Shown: positions 44,569-56,266 of the stretch, one piece after another | Layout: each line of letters opens with the position of its first letter | Numbering within the stretch: position 1 is the stretch's first letter | Assembly: GCA_014155875.1 (NCBI GenBank) | Contig: JACEFZ010006261.1 | Span: 372,001 to 436,000 of the forward strand | Direction of reading: 5' to 3' | Length of the DNA: 64,000 nucleotides | From: Cepaea nemoralis | Lineage: Eukaryota; Mollusca; Gastropoda; Stylommatophora; Helicidae | Position numbers and translations under genes: made by a program | The notes under the pieces: generated by a model | Told to the model about the DNA's origin: nothing | The model's database searches: none | The model's input: the letters and a program-made list of their open reading frames with translations, nothing else

Positions 44569-45125
44569 TTAGTCGTGGTTCCAACTTCACGGCAACGGGT
44601 CATCCCCATATTGCTCCGTTCCTGTGCCAGTGAATATCACACAAAATGCTCCTCACTGCTCAATGTGAACAATGGAACAAACAGGAGTATCGGCAAGCCA
44701 ACAGCTCGGACAGGTACACTGTGCATACTGCAGCCGCCAGAATGCCTACACAAAAGTCCTCCATGAAAACTACAGTTCATCGTCGATGGACACAGCAGTC
44801 AACAGGAAGACTTCATTGACCCGGGTCTTATTCCCATATGGCTCAGTCTCTTTCCACAGGACGACCCGCCAAAAGCGCCGCACAAAGCACGAACTCTGTA
44901 GCTCCAGCAGCGACTCCAAGGAGTCTCCTGAAAAATGCACTTGTGAGAAGAAAAGGCAAACCAGTCAATCCAGCAACAGCCGGCTGCCATCGTTCCGAAC
45001 ATGCAGTTCACGCTACAAACAACCGCGGACAGATGTAAAAGCATTCCACGCGAAACTCACAGCTCAGTGTCGCGTCACGCAGTCACTCAGTAAACAAAAA
45101 TTCCAAATTCGGCCTCGTTCAACCT
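44567..45125. repeat. Copy of the inner repeat of the inverted-repeat element, with SINE insert
   Basis: TTAGTCGTGGTTCCAACTTC, GGGTCATCCCCATATTGCTC and CCAGAATGCCTACACAAAAG parallel 31150-31340. The right part (CATGCAGTTCACGCTACAA, CGGACAGATGTAAAAGCATT) parallels 32220-32270. About 44815-44965 is instead homologous to SINE family 3 (GCGCCGCACAAAGCACGAA). The ~40-bp termini of the 30.8-kb element are absent. Confidence 0.7.
44815..44965 (-). mobile_element. SINE family 3, partial copy
   Basis: CCCATATGGCTCAGT, GCACAAAGCACGAAC, GTAGCTCCAGCAGCGAC and GAATG-like segments align with 47770-47895. The tRNA head is missing from this copy. Confidence 0.7.
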
Positions 45126-45463
45126 GCTTCCTCAGCGTCGGTTATTGTTGAGGTCCGTGGTTTTTGTGGGTTCATTCGCCCTAATTCTTGTCTTGTGAGT
45201 CCTATCTCGGACTGATTATGTTGGTTTGTGTCTGTGACGTCAGCTGGGGGATCGATCGGCGGCTATCGTTTGTGCTCGTCTGTTCTTGTGGTTTTCTTTG
45301 TTGGTGTAGGTTCCTGGCTCGTCTGGCTTGACTGGTTGCAGTCCTTATAAGGACCCGTCTCCTCTGGTGGTGTCTGTTGTTGGTGAAGGCTGTTGGTTCC
45401 TCTGGCGTGGAAGGTTGCAGTCCTTAAAAGGACTTTTTTTTTGGGCCTTCTTTTTTGTGTATT
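45126..45463. other. No feature recognised
   Basis: The region is GT-rich and lies downstream of the LINE ORF1 relic. A 22-bp motif GGTTGCAGTCCTTA-like occurs twice (about 45333 and 45413). Confidence 0.35.
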
Positions 45464-46840
45464 TTATGTAGGAGCTTTTCGACGGTTTCATTTTCTTATT
45501 TGCGCAATATCTCTTTCCTCTCCCTGTTGATTCTGTTGCGCCTCTTGTCCATTTCGCGTGATCTGCTTTCTTCTTTCTTCTCCCTTCTCCCATTCTGCTA
45601 GCTCGAGATCATTCATTCTACCCAACGCTAGAAACTCCTCCTTTGTCATTGGAGCAGTGTACTCTGTGCCGCCATCACTCTCCTGCCCTATGATTTCTCA
45701 AGTGGTCTCGTGGTATACCGGTTTCCTCTTGGACCCAGGTGGGGTGAAGTAGTTCTGTAACGTATCGGTCTTTTGTTGGGTTTCATCTTGCGGTTGTTCT
45801 GTGATCGTTTCCTTGGCTTCAGCTGGTTTGCTTTGGGTTAGTTCTCTTTTTAGCATTTCTCTCTCCGCTTTGATGTTCCGTAGAATCTCTTCATTCTTCT
45901 TTGCCGTCTGTGTCATTTTTTCCACTTCTTGCTTGATATTTCGCTGTATCTCCTGTATTTCTGCCAGCAGCTTTTCATTGTCGCTGGTCGGTGCCGGTGT
46001 TTGGAGTAGCTTGATTTGTTTCTTTAGCTCATCTATCTGGTCTTGCATTTGAGCTTTTTCCGCATGCGAGATGCTTGTGGCTGTCTCGCACCTCCGCCTT
46101 GCTTCGTTGTATGGTGTCTTTGTGTTGATGGCAAACTTTAGCACGTCTCTGTGTCGTTGCAGGTACGGACAGCCCAGGTATCTTGCTCCATGTTTGCCCA
46201 GGCAGTTGGCGCACTTTCTTTTGTTGTTGGGTGCTCGGAAGTCCGTGTCCAGCTTGGCCAGCGGACACTCCTTGAAGGCGTGGTGATAGGCGCAGTATCG
46301 ACAGATTTCCGTCTTACTGCGACATTTTGCTCTGCTGTGGCCAGCCCTCTGGCATCTTGAACATTGATTGACTCTTGGGATGAATCTCTCTGGTTGCTGC
46401 ATTCTATTGTTGACTGATACTGTGGTCGGCATTTCGCTGCCCTCCGATATCACCACCGCCAAGGTTGTAGGTATCTTGGAGTAGGTGAGGAGCCGCTCCG
46501 CCTTCATGAATCGTATGTGAGGATTCTCTTCTCGTAGCTGCTTCAGGATTTCTTCGTCTGTCAGCTCCACTTGAATCCGCTTGACAACTCAACGGACAGT
46601 TTTTGCGTCGGTGTTTCCGACTCTGGTGTCTTTCTCTTCCTTCTTCTTTGCTGTCTTGGTTCTTGACTGTGTTGGGCTGTCAATCTTTTCCCTCGTAGTA
46701 GCTTCAGTAATAGCTATGGTATCAGGCTCTTTGATGCAGCTAGCAGGTAGGCTCTCTACGTTCTTCTTCATGTTGTCGGCTCCCACGCTGCACTTCTTGG
46801 TGACCGCGTGTTTCTTGTTGTTTGACTTTCAACGTGACAT
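45464..46840 (-). pseudogene. LINE ORF1 (CCHC nucleic-acid-binding protein) with four TGA codons
   Basis: A 459-codon frame opens with MSR at 46840 and ends with TAA at 45464-45466. It encodes an RNA-binding ORF1 of the I/jockey type. Cys/His-rich knuckles are CSRCQRAGHSRAKC, CRYCAYHHAFKEC and CANCLGKHGARYLGC, in a middle domain preceded by the RRM-like HIRFMKAERLL. A long coiled coil follows (about 46060-45830). Four internal stops are all TGA (46829-46831, 46589-46591, 45698-45700, 45488-45490), with no internal TAA or TAG. ORF2 is absent. The longest uninterrupted part is 46570-45698 (290 aa). Confidence 0.85.
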
Positions 46841-46927
46841 TTTCCCGCGTATCAGGCTTCTTGATGGAATAATACGACTTGACTTGTTAGCGCTCGCAGT
46901 GCAAACGACTCGCAAAAGGGCACACAC

Positions 46928-47739
<812 letters not shown>

Positions 47740-47985
47740 AAAGAAGTAGCTTAAATCGACAGGGTCGGCTGCATTGCACCGGGTTTTTATCCCATATGGC
47801 TCAGTTTCTTTCCGCAGCGCGGAAAGCGTCGCACAAAGCACGAATTCCGTAGCTCCAGCGACGACCCTCGCGAGTCTCCGAAAGAATGCACTCGTGAAAT
47901 GAAGGACGCGGCCCGGAATCGAACATACAACTTTCGGAGCCCGAGTCAGACGGCTTGACCACTTCACCACGGAGAATCCCGAGAG
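47740..47985 (-). mobile_element. tRNA-derived SINE family 3, 246 bp
   Basis: The 10-bp duplication GGGTGCAATG flanks it (47730-47739 and 47986-47995). The head is at the right. On the minus strand, TCCGTGGTGAAGTGGTCAAG holds the A box (47959-47969) and TATGTTCGATTCCGG holds the B box (47915-47924). The body reads TGCTTTGTGCGACGCTTTCC and ATATGGGATAAAAACCC. It shares no body sequence with the other two SINE families here. Confidence 0.9.
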
Positions 47986-47995
47986 GGGTGCAATG

Positions 47996-48430
47996 TGTAA
48001 TATTAGTAAAGACAGAATTTACAGAGGCACGGGGTAAATAATTTGTAAATTAACAGGAAAGTAGAAGGACTATATTTCTTACCTTATTTTTAATTTCCTT
48101 CTTGTTTCTTCAGCTGATGCTGATGCTGTAATGTTTAGGGCCTGCAATTCGTCTGAATAGTTGGAGCAAAATATCCCAGTAAGTGTGTACGTAGATTAAG
48201 GTCTGCGATCTGCTCAGACCTTAATCGGTGTCGGACGATTCCAATAGGTTGATGATTGCTCTCGGTTGCATAAAATTCAATCCATCCTTTCTCCAATAGT
48301 CCTCTTCCTCTTTCAACACATGGTCCTCACATTTTTTCCAGTAACTTTTATCAATATTTAATAGCGCGGACAGACAGACAGAAAGACAGACATACAGACA
48401 GGTAGGTAGGTAGATAGGCAGAACGAACGA
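47996..48430. other. No gene; tetranucleotide runs at right end
   Basis: No coding features were found. At 48366-48430 there are degenerate GACA, GGTA and GAAC tetranucleotide runs that form the tail of the neighbouring LINE end. Confidence 0.35.
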
Positions 48431-50045
48431 ACAGACTTTATTTTCAAAGGGTAACAAATTGGGCACGCAGGCCCGTCTTACATTCGGCCCTTCCAATCAC
48501 TCATCTTTCTTTCATCAACAGTGCATAGGAAAAAAAAAAACATTGTCACGTGAATTTTGTAAGCATAAACAATGCATATTACTATGTTATGAGACACATC
48601 CACCACCCACCCACACATCCCCCATTCACTCCAACTCCCCCACCCAACCACACACACATACAATACATTCCCTCACCCATCCACCACATCCCTACACCTA
48701 CACATCTCCCCGCCCACACACACCTCTCACCCACCACACATCCCATCCACCCACACCCCAAGCACACATACATTCAATAACCCACACATCCCCCACCTAC
48801 ACACATCTCCCCACCCACTCACATATCCTCTACCCGTCCCATTTCCCACCAACAATCACTCATCCAATATCCTCCTCCACCCACACACCTCCAACCACTC
48901 AACCAAACACATATTCCTCAGCCACACACACATCTCCCCGTCAACTCACATATTCCGCACCTACCCACACACAAATTCCGCACTCACCCACATAATCTCC
49001 CATCTCCCCCAGCCCACTCACAGATCCCGAGCCCACACCTGCAAACATCCCCCACCATCTCCTAACCTGCACACACTCACCCACCCACATATCCTCTACC
49101 CACCCACACATCCTCTACCCACCCATCCCCCAACCAACCTCCCTTACCCACACACCCTTACTCATATACAATCACCCACCCACACATCCTCTACCCAACC
49201 ACCCCCAACCACACATCCTCCATCCACCCATTCCCCCAGCCACACATCCCTTAACCACACACCCCTACCCATATACACACACATCCCCACCCACGCACAA
49301 TCTCCCCACCCATACAAACATCCCTCACACACATCCCCACCCACCAACACATTCCCCATTCACAAACACACACCTCCCATCCACGCACACACAACCCATA
49401 CATTCATCCCCTCACACATCCCTAGACACACGTACTTATCCCTCAACCACTAACACCCACACATCCCTTACCCACTCATCAACACATACATCTCCTATCT
49501 ACCCACCCACACTCACACATCCTAACCACCCATCCCCCACCCTCACACACATCCTTCACCCACCCACAAACCCAACCACACCTGCACCCACCCACACAAA
49601 CATCATTTATCCACACCCAGCTCCCCTCCCACACAATACCACACCCACACACATCCCAAAGACACATCCCTCACCCACACACACATCTATCCACACATCT
49701 CTTACCCATCCACACATCCCCAACTACAATCACCCTCACTACCCACACATACATCCTCCATCCAGCCACACACACCCCCACCCAGCCAGACATATCCCCC
49801 ACCCACACACACATCTCCAAATCCATCACCCACCCCCATTACGCACCCTCCCCCAACCCACACACATCCCCCACACATCTCTCACCCACACACACTCCCC
49901 ACCCATCCTCCCAAACATCCCACACCCATACACATCCCTCACCCACACACACATCCCCAAACCCACAACCACCCCCACCTGCACACATCTGCCACCCATC
50001 ACATATCTCCCCACCCACACATATACCCCACCTATCCCATAACCC
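48431..50045 (-). mobile_element. LINE 3' terminus plus long CA-rich minisatellite (inverted copy)
   Basis: On the minus strand this reads as a GTGGGGGATGTGT-type minisatellite (50045-48598) leading into a ~165-bp unique 3' end: TCATAACATAG, GGAAGGGCCGAATGTAAGAC, GGGCCTGCGTGCCCAATTTG, then AAATAAAGTCTG. The same order is found in the opposite orientation at 52620-54467. Unit length is about 12-16 bp and irregular (CCCACCCACACATC on the + strand). It is interpreted as a 5'-truncated copy of the LINE at 50.6-54.5 kb. Confidence 0.75.
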
Positions 50046-50175
50046 ACCATCAAGCAGAAAGGTAGGTAGGTAGGTAGGTAGGTAGGCAGAAAGGTAGGTG
50101 GGTTGGTCGGTCGGTCGGCCGGCCGGCAGGCAGGAGATAGATAGATAGGTAGTTAGGTAGGTGGGTGGATGGATG

Positions 50176-50268
<93 letters not shown>

Positions 50269-50275
50269 ATAGATC
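50046..50275. repeat. GGTA, GGTC and (GATA)n tetranucleotide tracts
   Basis: The block runs from GGTAGGTAGGTA to GGTCGGTCGGCC to a pure GATA tract (about 50175-50268). Its edge carries CCCCGCCAGAAGCCGGGCC (50279-50297), related to the GC-rich core of the 43.7-kb minisatellite. Confidence 0.92.
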
Positions 50276-50639
50276 TATCCCCGCCAGAAGCCGGGCCTTG
50301 TCAGATAGTTTATTTATATAATCACGGTTCATGAAAGAACCCCCATTTGGAGACACCTCTGAACAATCCCATTTAACTTCGCGCTGTTTGTTTCAAAACG
50401 AACATCACGTGAAAATTTTAAAAAATGCGGGGATGTGTCTTGGTGAAGCTGTATACTGTTAAAATGATGGACGCAATTTCTAAGTCGTAAATTATATACC
50501 GCATATAAACAAACTTTGAAATCTGCTGTAAAATCTCCAGAACAAAAGTTTTTTTTGTTGGGTGGACATAATGATAAGGTTATATACTACATCTCATCAT
50601 TTTCCCTTAGTTGGTTGCTGAAATATTGAATTTTATATT
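50276..50639. other. No feature recognised
   Basis: The spacer is AT-rich and shows no coding evidence. Confidence 0.3.
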
Positions 50640-50669
50640 GAGTCAATAACAATAAAACACACTATAATA

Positions 50670-51352
50670 ACAACCAGACAAAAACTACAGACACTAGCCA
50701 TAACTGGAGCACCGCTCGAACTCCGCATGGGCACGTTACCTATAATTAATGTGAATGAACATAAAACACTAGGTCTTTCAATTGACAGCCATTTGAGCTG
50801 TAGCTCTCATGTTCACGTTCTTACCAAGAAAATAGCACAACTTGCTAAAATTCAGCACTTCCTGGACGAAAGCACACGAAAAATATTCTATACATGCTAT
50901 ATCCAATCACATCTCGATTACTGTTGCACAGTTTGGGATGGTTGCCCTAAATCTAATTTAAAACGACTATATTCTCTACAAAACCGCGCTATTTGTCTGG
51001 TTTCTGGCATAAAGCACGTTGAAAGTAATAATTTATACAGTCATCTAAGACTTCTACCACTTCGAAAGCGCTTCCTTTTTAACAAAGCCAAATTAGTGAA
51101 TAAAATTAAATCTCAAAATACCCCAGAGTATCTTCTGCCGCTGATTCAATCTAATGCAATGAACAGCAAGCGCCTAAATTTGTTACATGTCTCAAAGCCC
51201 AGATTGGACCTATACAAAACATGTTTCGCCTATTCTGGTGCTCCTTATGGAATGTTCTTCCTCCAGATCTGAAAACTCCAATGAGTCCATACACATTTAA
51301 CCGAAAACTCTTTCAATACTTAATCCATATCGACTATATGCCACCATAATTC
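50670..51352 (+). pseudogene. CR1/jockey-like LINE RT C-terminal domain
   Basis: The + frame reads TRQKLQTLAITGAPLELRMG, then HKTLGLSIDSHLSCSSHV, HLDYCCTVWDGCPKSNLKRL and LQNRAICLVSGIKH. These are the C-terminal thumb blocks of CR1/jockey-group LINE RTs (LGI-x-ID, YCS-x-VWDGC, RA-x-R). A one-base shift near 51235 moves the last part (NVLPPDLKTP, FNRKLFQYL) to another frame. The catalytic RT core is absent. Confidence 0.82.
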
Positions 51353-51414
51353 ATTTACTGGTACAATTGTTCATTATAATTGTTAGCTATAATTGTTCAC
51401 TATATATGTGTGTG

Positions 51415-51419
51415 CGTGT

Positions 51420-51484
<65 letters not shown>

Positions 51485-51797
51485 TGTGTGTGCGCACGTG
51501 CATGCGTGTGTGTGGAGAGAGTGATTGAGCGAGAATTGGTGAGGGAATGTGTCAGTGCATGCATTCGTACGTGTATGTGTGAGAGTGAGTGAGGGAGTGT
51601 GGGCGTGCGTGCATTCATGCGTATGTGTATGTGTGAGAGAGTGTGATTGAGAGAGTGAGTGTGATTGAGAGAGTGAGTGTGTGTGTGTGAAGGATTGTGT
51701 GTGAGAGAGAGAGAGAGAGAGTAAGTGAGTGAATGAGTGAGTTTGGAGTGAATGAGTGAGAGAGTAAGTGTGTGTGAGTGAGTGAATGAGTGTTGGA

Positions 51798-51846
<49 letters not shown>

Positions 51847-51999
51847 AATGAGTGAGTGAGTGCGCTAGGGTAAGTGAAACATTGAGTGATAGCGTGAGGG
51901 TGTGTGTCTGTCTGTGTATGAGTGTGTGAGAAAGAGAGTAAGAGAGCTTGAGATAAAGTGAATGAAGATGGACAGAGTGAATGAATGGGGGAAATAGTG

Positions 52000-52036
<37 letters not shown>

Positions 52037-52151
52037 GAGAGAGAGCGAACGAGAGAGAGAGAGACAGTGGGGGAGTTGATGTGTTAGTGTGTGTGTGTGT
52101 GTGTGTGAGCGCGCACATGCGTGTGAGTGTGATGAAAGAATACAGAGAGAA

Positions 52152-52232
<81 letters not shown>

Positions 52233-52260
52233 GAGCAGATGCATGTCATGTAACACGCAT
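51415..52260. repeat. (GA)n and GTGA-rich simple repeats
   Basis: Pure GA tracts lie at about 51422-51481, 51816-51845, 52002-52035 and 52142-52230, interspersed with GTGTGT and GTGAGTGA runs. Ser-Leu and Arg-Glu reading frames here are artefacts. Confidence 0.95.
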
Positions 52261-52430
52261 GTTATGTAACACGCGAATCCATATGTTTGTGTATTCTCAT
52301 CTGTCATATTATCAGTTAAAATACCAGTTGATTTTATCATGTATAATATAAACTCATGTACATTACTGTAGTTTGAGTGAGAGAGTCAGTGAGTGTGAAT
52401 GAGAGACAGAATGAGTGAGCGTGAGAGTGA

Positions 52431-52432
<2 letters not shown>

Positions 52433-52482
<50 letters not shown>
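52433..52482. repeat. (TG)n microsatellite
   Basis: About 48 bp of pure TG repeats lie within a GTGA-rich context. Confidence 0.97.
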
Positions 52483-52619
52483 CTTCTACGTGTGTATCTC
52501 TGTGTGTGGGAGCATCACTATTTTTACGTCACACACTGTTTATGTACACATTTTTCTCCATGTTTAACATTATTATGAGACTGCTCACACAATTGTCAGT
52601 GTATGTGTGTGAGTAAAGT

Positions 52620-54292
52620 GTGGGAGTTTGTTCATACTAGTTTTAATGCTCACGTGAGACATTTTGTATGTGTCTAGATGTGAGGATGTGTGTGAATGGG
52701 GGGATATGTGTGGGTGGGGGTATGCATTTGGATGGGTTGGGATGTGTGGGTGTTGGTGGGTAGTGATATTTGTGGGATGTGTGGATAGATGTGTGGGGGT
52801 GAAAGTAGGGGTGTGGGGGATGTGTGTATGGGTGGAGAATATGTGTATAGGACGGGTGCGGGGGATGTGTGTTTGGGTGGGGGATATGTGTGGGTTGGTG
52901 AAGATGTGTGGATGGTTTGGGGAAGTATGTGTGGGTGGCGGGGTTGTGTGGGTAGGGGATTGTGTAGGTGGATTGGGGATGCAAGGGCGGGTGGGGAGAA
53001 GTGTATGGTGTGTGGGTTTGGGATATGTGTGCGGTGTGTTGGTGGGGGATGTGTGCATGGTTTGTGGGTGGGGGGGGGGGGTGGGGGATAGTGTGTGGTG
53101 TGGGGGATGTGTGTGATGGGTGCGGGGAATGTGTGTATGGGGGATATGTGTGGGTGAGTTGGGGATGTGAGGTGGTTGGGGGAAGTATGTGTGGGTGGCG
53201 GGGGTGTGTGGGTGGGAGTTGTGTGCGTGGATGGGGAATGTGTGGGTGGGGGTGTGTGAGTGGCTTGGGGATGCGTAGGTGGGTGAGGGATGTGTATGTG
53301 TCGGGGTGGGGTGCGTGATTAGGTGGAGGATGTGCGTGGGAGGGGCATTGTGATCAAGAGATGTTGGGTGGGGGGGGGGTGGGTGAGGGTGTGTGGGTGC
53401 GTAGTGGAGGATGTGTGCGTGAGTGAGTGTGTGTTGGTGGATGAGTGGGGAATGCGTGTGTGGGCGGGGAGAGGTGTGTGGTGTGTTGGTTGGGGATATT
53501 GTGTGGGTGGGGCATGTGTGTGTGGGTGGGGGATTTTTGTGGTGTGTGGGTGGGGGTATGTGGGGCGGATGGGTAATGGTATCTGTGCGGGTGTGGGTGG
53601 GAATATATTGTGGTATGTGGGTGATGGATATGTGTGTGGTGTGTATGTGAGGATGTGTGGTGGTATGTGAGTGTGGGATGTGTTGGTGAGGGATATGTGT
53701 GTGTGTGGTGCGTGGGTTGGGAATATTGTGTGGTAGGGGATGTATGTGATGTGCGAGTGGGGGATGTGTGAGGTGGGGGATTGGGTTAGGACATGTGTGG
53801 TTGGGTGGAGGATTATTTGTGGGTGGTGGGGTGTGTGTTAGTGGATTGGGGATTTATAGGTGGTAGGGAGATGTGTGTGTGTGGGGGGGGGGGTAGGGAG
53901 GTGTCAGTTGGTGGGGATGTGTGTGTGTGGTTTGGGGATGTGTGAGTGGATGTGTGATGTGTGGGTTGGTGGGGGATGTGTGTGCATGGGTGGGGAATAT
54001 GTGGTCGATGGAGATGTGGCTGGGGGATGGGTGGTTGGAGGTGTGGGTGGGAGAGGATGTGTGAGTTAGGATGTATATGTGGGTGGGCGTGGTTTGGTGG
54101 GGGGATGTTTGTGAGTGGCGAGTGTGTTTTGGTTGGGGGAAAAGGTGAGGGCAATGTGTGTGGGTGGAGGATGTGCGGGAGGGGATGGGTTGGTTGTGGG
54201 GTATGTATGTGTCCCTGGGTGTGTGTGTGTGGGTAGGTGGGGGGGTGTGTATGTGTGGGTGGGGCGATGTATGGGTAGGTGGGAGATGGGCC
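52620..54292 (+). repeat. GT/GGGG-rich minisatellite, ~1.65 kb
   Basis: Irregular units such as GTGTGGGTGGGGGAT and GGGGATGTGTG make up the array. It is the reverse complement in style and position of 48598-50045, giving two inverted arrays about 2.6 kb apart. Runs of G up to about ten bases occur (near 53073-53082, 53370 and 53885). All open frames are repeat artefacts. Confidence 0.92.
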
Positions 54293-54467
54293 TCATAACA
54301 TGGTAATTTGCCTTGTTTATGTTTACAACATTCATTTACAATGTTTATTTTTCTTCCTATGTAAATCTATAATGCTCTTGATGAACGAAAGACGATTGAT
54401 TGGAAGGGCCGAATGTAAGACGGGCCTGCGTGCCCAATTTGTGACCCTTTTAAAATAAAGTTGATTT
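54293..54467 (+). mobile_element. LINE 3' terminal sequence
   Basis: This unique 3' end, CCTCATAACATGGTAAT ... GGAAGGGCCGAATGTAAGAC, GGGCCTGCGTGCCCAATTTG, AAAATAAAG, mirrors 48431-48600 in reverse complement. The AATAAA may act as a poly(A) signal of the element. Confidence 0.8.
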
Positions 54468-54480
54468 GATTTCATTTAAT

Positions 54481-54843
54481 TTGATTTTGGTCGTTTTGAA
54501 CAGGACGGAAGACGTTAGTTACGATTTCCGGTGCAGCCGTACTAATAGCATATCACCGTATTCCCGTTGCTAGGGAGTAACGGACATATATCCCCAGTCA
54601 TTAGACTTGGTATTGATGATAAGGGTCGAAGACAAAGGAAATATAATGCAACGTCATTTGAATAGATGACGTGGAAATACATGCTGTCCCTGGTATTGCT
54701 GACTATAGTTGTAGCACATAAAGCGTCTGCGTCGTCAATATGACGCCATTATTAATGCTGTACTAAATCCAGAATGTAAATAGGAAATCAGCTAACGTGG
54801 TTTTGGTGGTGTACACATAGTGGTCTAGGTCGATCCGTCAAGT
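54481..54843. other. No feature recognised; expected 3' LTR position
   Basis: This is where the 3' LTR of the second Gmr1-like element should lie, but I see no similarity to 58508-59178. The LTR is lost or unrecognised. Confidence 0.35.
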
Positions 54844-55040
54844 ATGCCCCTCCTAGAGAAAAGTACAACTAGGCGAAATTTTGGGGTAGGTGAGTCTAGA
54901 TCGACTATGGCTTATTTTTCTCCTGAATCGTTCTGTTTATTTTCATCATCCTCAGGGTGCCTGCTCGGGAAATCTGCTCCCACATTTTCTTTTCCTGGGA
55001 TGTACTCCAGTTTGAATTTGTACGGTTGTAGGAGCAGTGA

Positions 55041-55238
55041 TCATCTCATCTTGGAGGCAGCTAAGAACATCATGGGTTGTTGGTTGCTCTGAACCGTGCA
55101 TTTTGTTCCATATAAGTATGGTTGGAACTTCTGTACCGCCCATACTAGTGACAAACATTCCTTTCCGATGGTGGAATAGTTCTGCTCAGCCTGGTTTATT
55201 TTTTGATTGGTGTATGCTACTGGGAAAAGGATGTTCAA
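55041..55238 (-). pseudogene. RNase H remnant of second Gmr1-like element
   Basis: The frame contains LFPVAYTNQKINQAEQNYST, then GKECLSLVWAVQKFQPYLYG and VQSNQQPMMFLA. It parallels VERECLALVWAV and QSDHQPL of the intact copy. The third catalytic Asp (SDH) has become Asn (SNQ). It starts right after integrase sequence, showing a deletion of the RT domain. Confidence 0.85.
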
Positions 55239-55241
55239 AGG

Positions 55242-55722
55242 TCAAAGGCCAGTGGAGCCATGAGGAACCACTGGGAAAGCATATAGTGCTGCCGGTAGGT
55301 AATCATCCCAGACTTCTGATGTTTCCTGTGCCAAATTCCTCAGGATAGACATCAACGTCACGGTGAACCTTTCCAAAAGGCCGTTAGACTGTAGGTGGTA
55401 TGGACTGGAATGTATGTGGCGAGTCTGGAAAATATGGAAGACTTCTTCCATCAATCTTCCTCTAAACTGAGAGCCAATAGGTTAGGGAATCCTAACCGAG
55501 TGAAAATAGTGCCCAGAGCCTCTGCCACTCTTTTAGAATCAATGATTGGCAGGGCGATTGTTTCTCCCCACATTGAGCAGGTATCAACCAGAGTTAATAT
55601 GTAGTTGTTGCTCCCTTTAGTTCTAGGGAGAGGTCCAACAATGTCAACAGCCACTCGCTCGAAGGGGGTAATCATAATGGGCATTTCCCCTAACTTAACT
55701 GGGCAGACGTGTGTCTGGGTGC
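55242..55722 (-). pseudogene. Integrase core remnant of second Gmr1-like element
   Basis: Frames contain ITPFERVAVDIVGPLPRT (first Asp), YILTLVDTCSMWGE, RLGFPN, a gap with loss of the TDNGSQF block, then MMEEVFHIFQTRHIHSSPYH and QSNGLLERF (Glu). The second catalytic Asp is deleted. Similarity to the intact integrase is close. Confidence 0.85.
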
Positions 55723-55733
55723 AACTCTTTGAC

Positions 55734-56255
55734 TCTCTTCTTCTTCTTCAGCATTCCGAGCCATTGAGGTTCTGTGCTGCAGATACAAGCCGTCCCTATT
55801 CGTCTCTCTGGTGGACCTTGTCTCGCCAGTCGTTGATTCCAAGTGCTTGTAGATCTGTATGTATATTATCTCTCCACCATCTTCTTGGTCTACCTCGGGG
55901 TCTACGGTCATTTATTTCTTGAGTGTAAGCGAGTTTTGTTTCTCTATTATCTTCCATTCTTTCTATGTGCCCCAGCCCTTGCAGCCTATTAGCCTTCATG
56001 ATACCAGTGATTAGCGGGGACTTAAACAGATCATAAATGTCTTTGTTGCTTCTTCTCTTCCACTCTCCACTTTGTGTATCCCTAATGGGCCCAAAGATGC
56101 GTCTTAAGACTTTGTTCTCAAAGGTTTGTAACAAGGCTTCGTCTCCTTTAGTTGTACTCCAGGTTTCAGAGCCATACTGCACAACTGGTCTGATCAGTGT
56201 TTTGTAAATTGTGATCTTGGTGTTACGAGATAGCACATTTGATTTTAGCAGGTAA
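55734..56255 (-). mobile_element. LINE 3' fragment ('LINE D'), 522 bp, inserted in integrase
   Basis: The insertion has an 11-bp duplication AACTCTTTGAC (55723-55733 and 56256-56266). The minus frame (56236-55796) reads KTLIRPVVQYGSETWSTTKG, RRIFGPIRDTQSGEWKRR, GHIERMEDNRETK and RRPRGRPRRWWRDNI, the C-terminus of a LINE RT. The tail is (GAA)n. It separates CPECQRV from the rest of integrase. Confidence 0.9.
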
Positions 56256-56266
56256 AACTCTTTGAC

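Larger units (their letters stand above)
50640..54480 (+). mobile_element. LINE C-terminus followed by a 3-kb simple-repeat 3' region
   Basis: The coding part (50670-51352) is followed by GA tracts, TG tracts and a GT-rich minisatellite. It then runs into a unique 3' end (54293-54467) that terminates in AAAATAAAG and TTGATTTGATTT, a short-repeat tail typical of CR1/jockey-like LINEs. The link between the ORF and the terminus is inference from continuity and orientation. Confidence 0.6.

Noticed and set aside
48459..48995. A 178-codon Pro/Thr/His-rich frame resembling a mucin-like protein
   Set aside because: It is translated CA-rich minisatellite, continuous with noncoding repeat on both sides.
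51383..52340. Open frames of 241-288 codons rich in Ser-Leu and Thr-His
   Set aside because: They arise from GA and GT simple repeats, not from selected coding sequence.
48600..54290. Possible CRISPR-like array from regular short repeats
   Set aside because: Units are irregular minisatellite without unique spacers, and the DNA is clearly eukaryotic.
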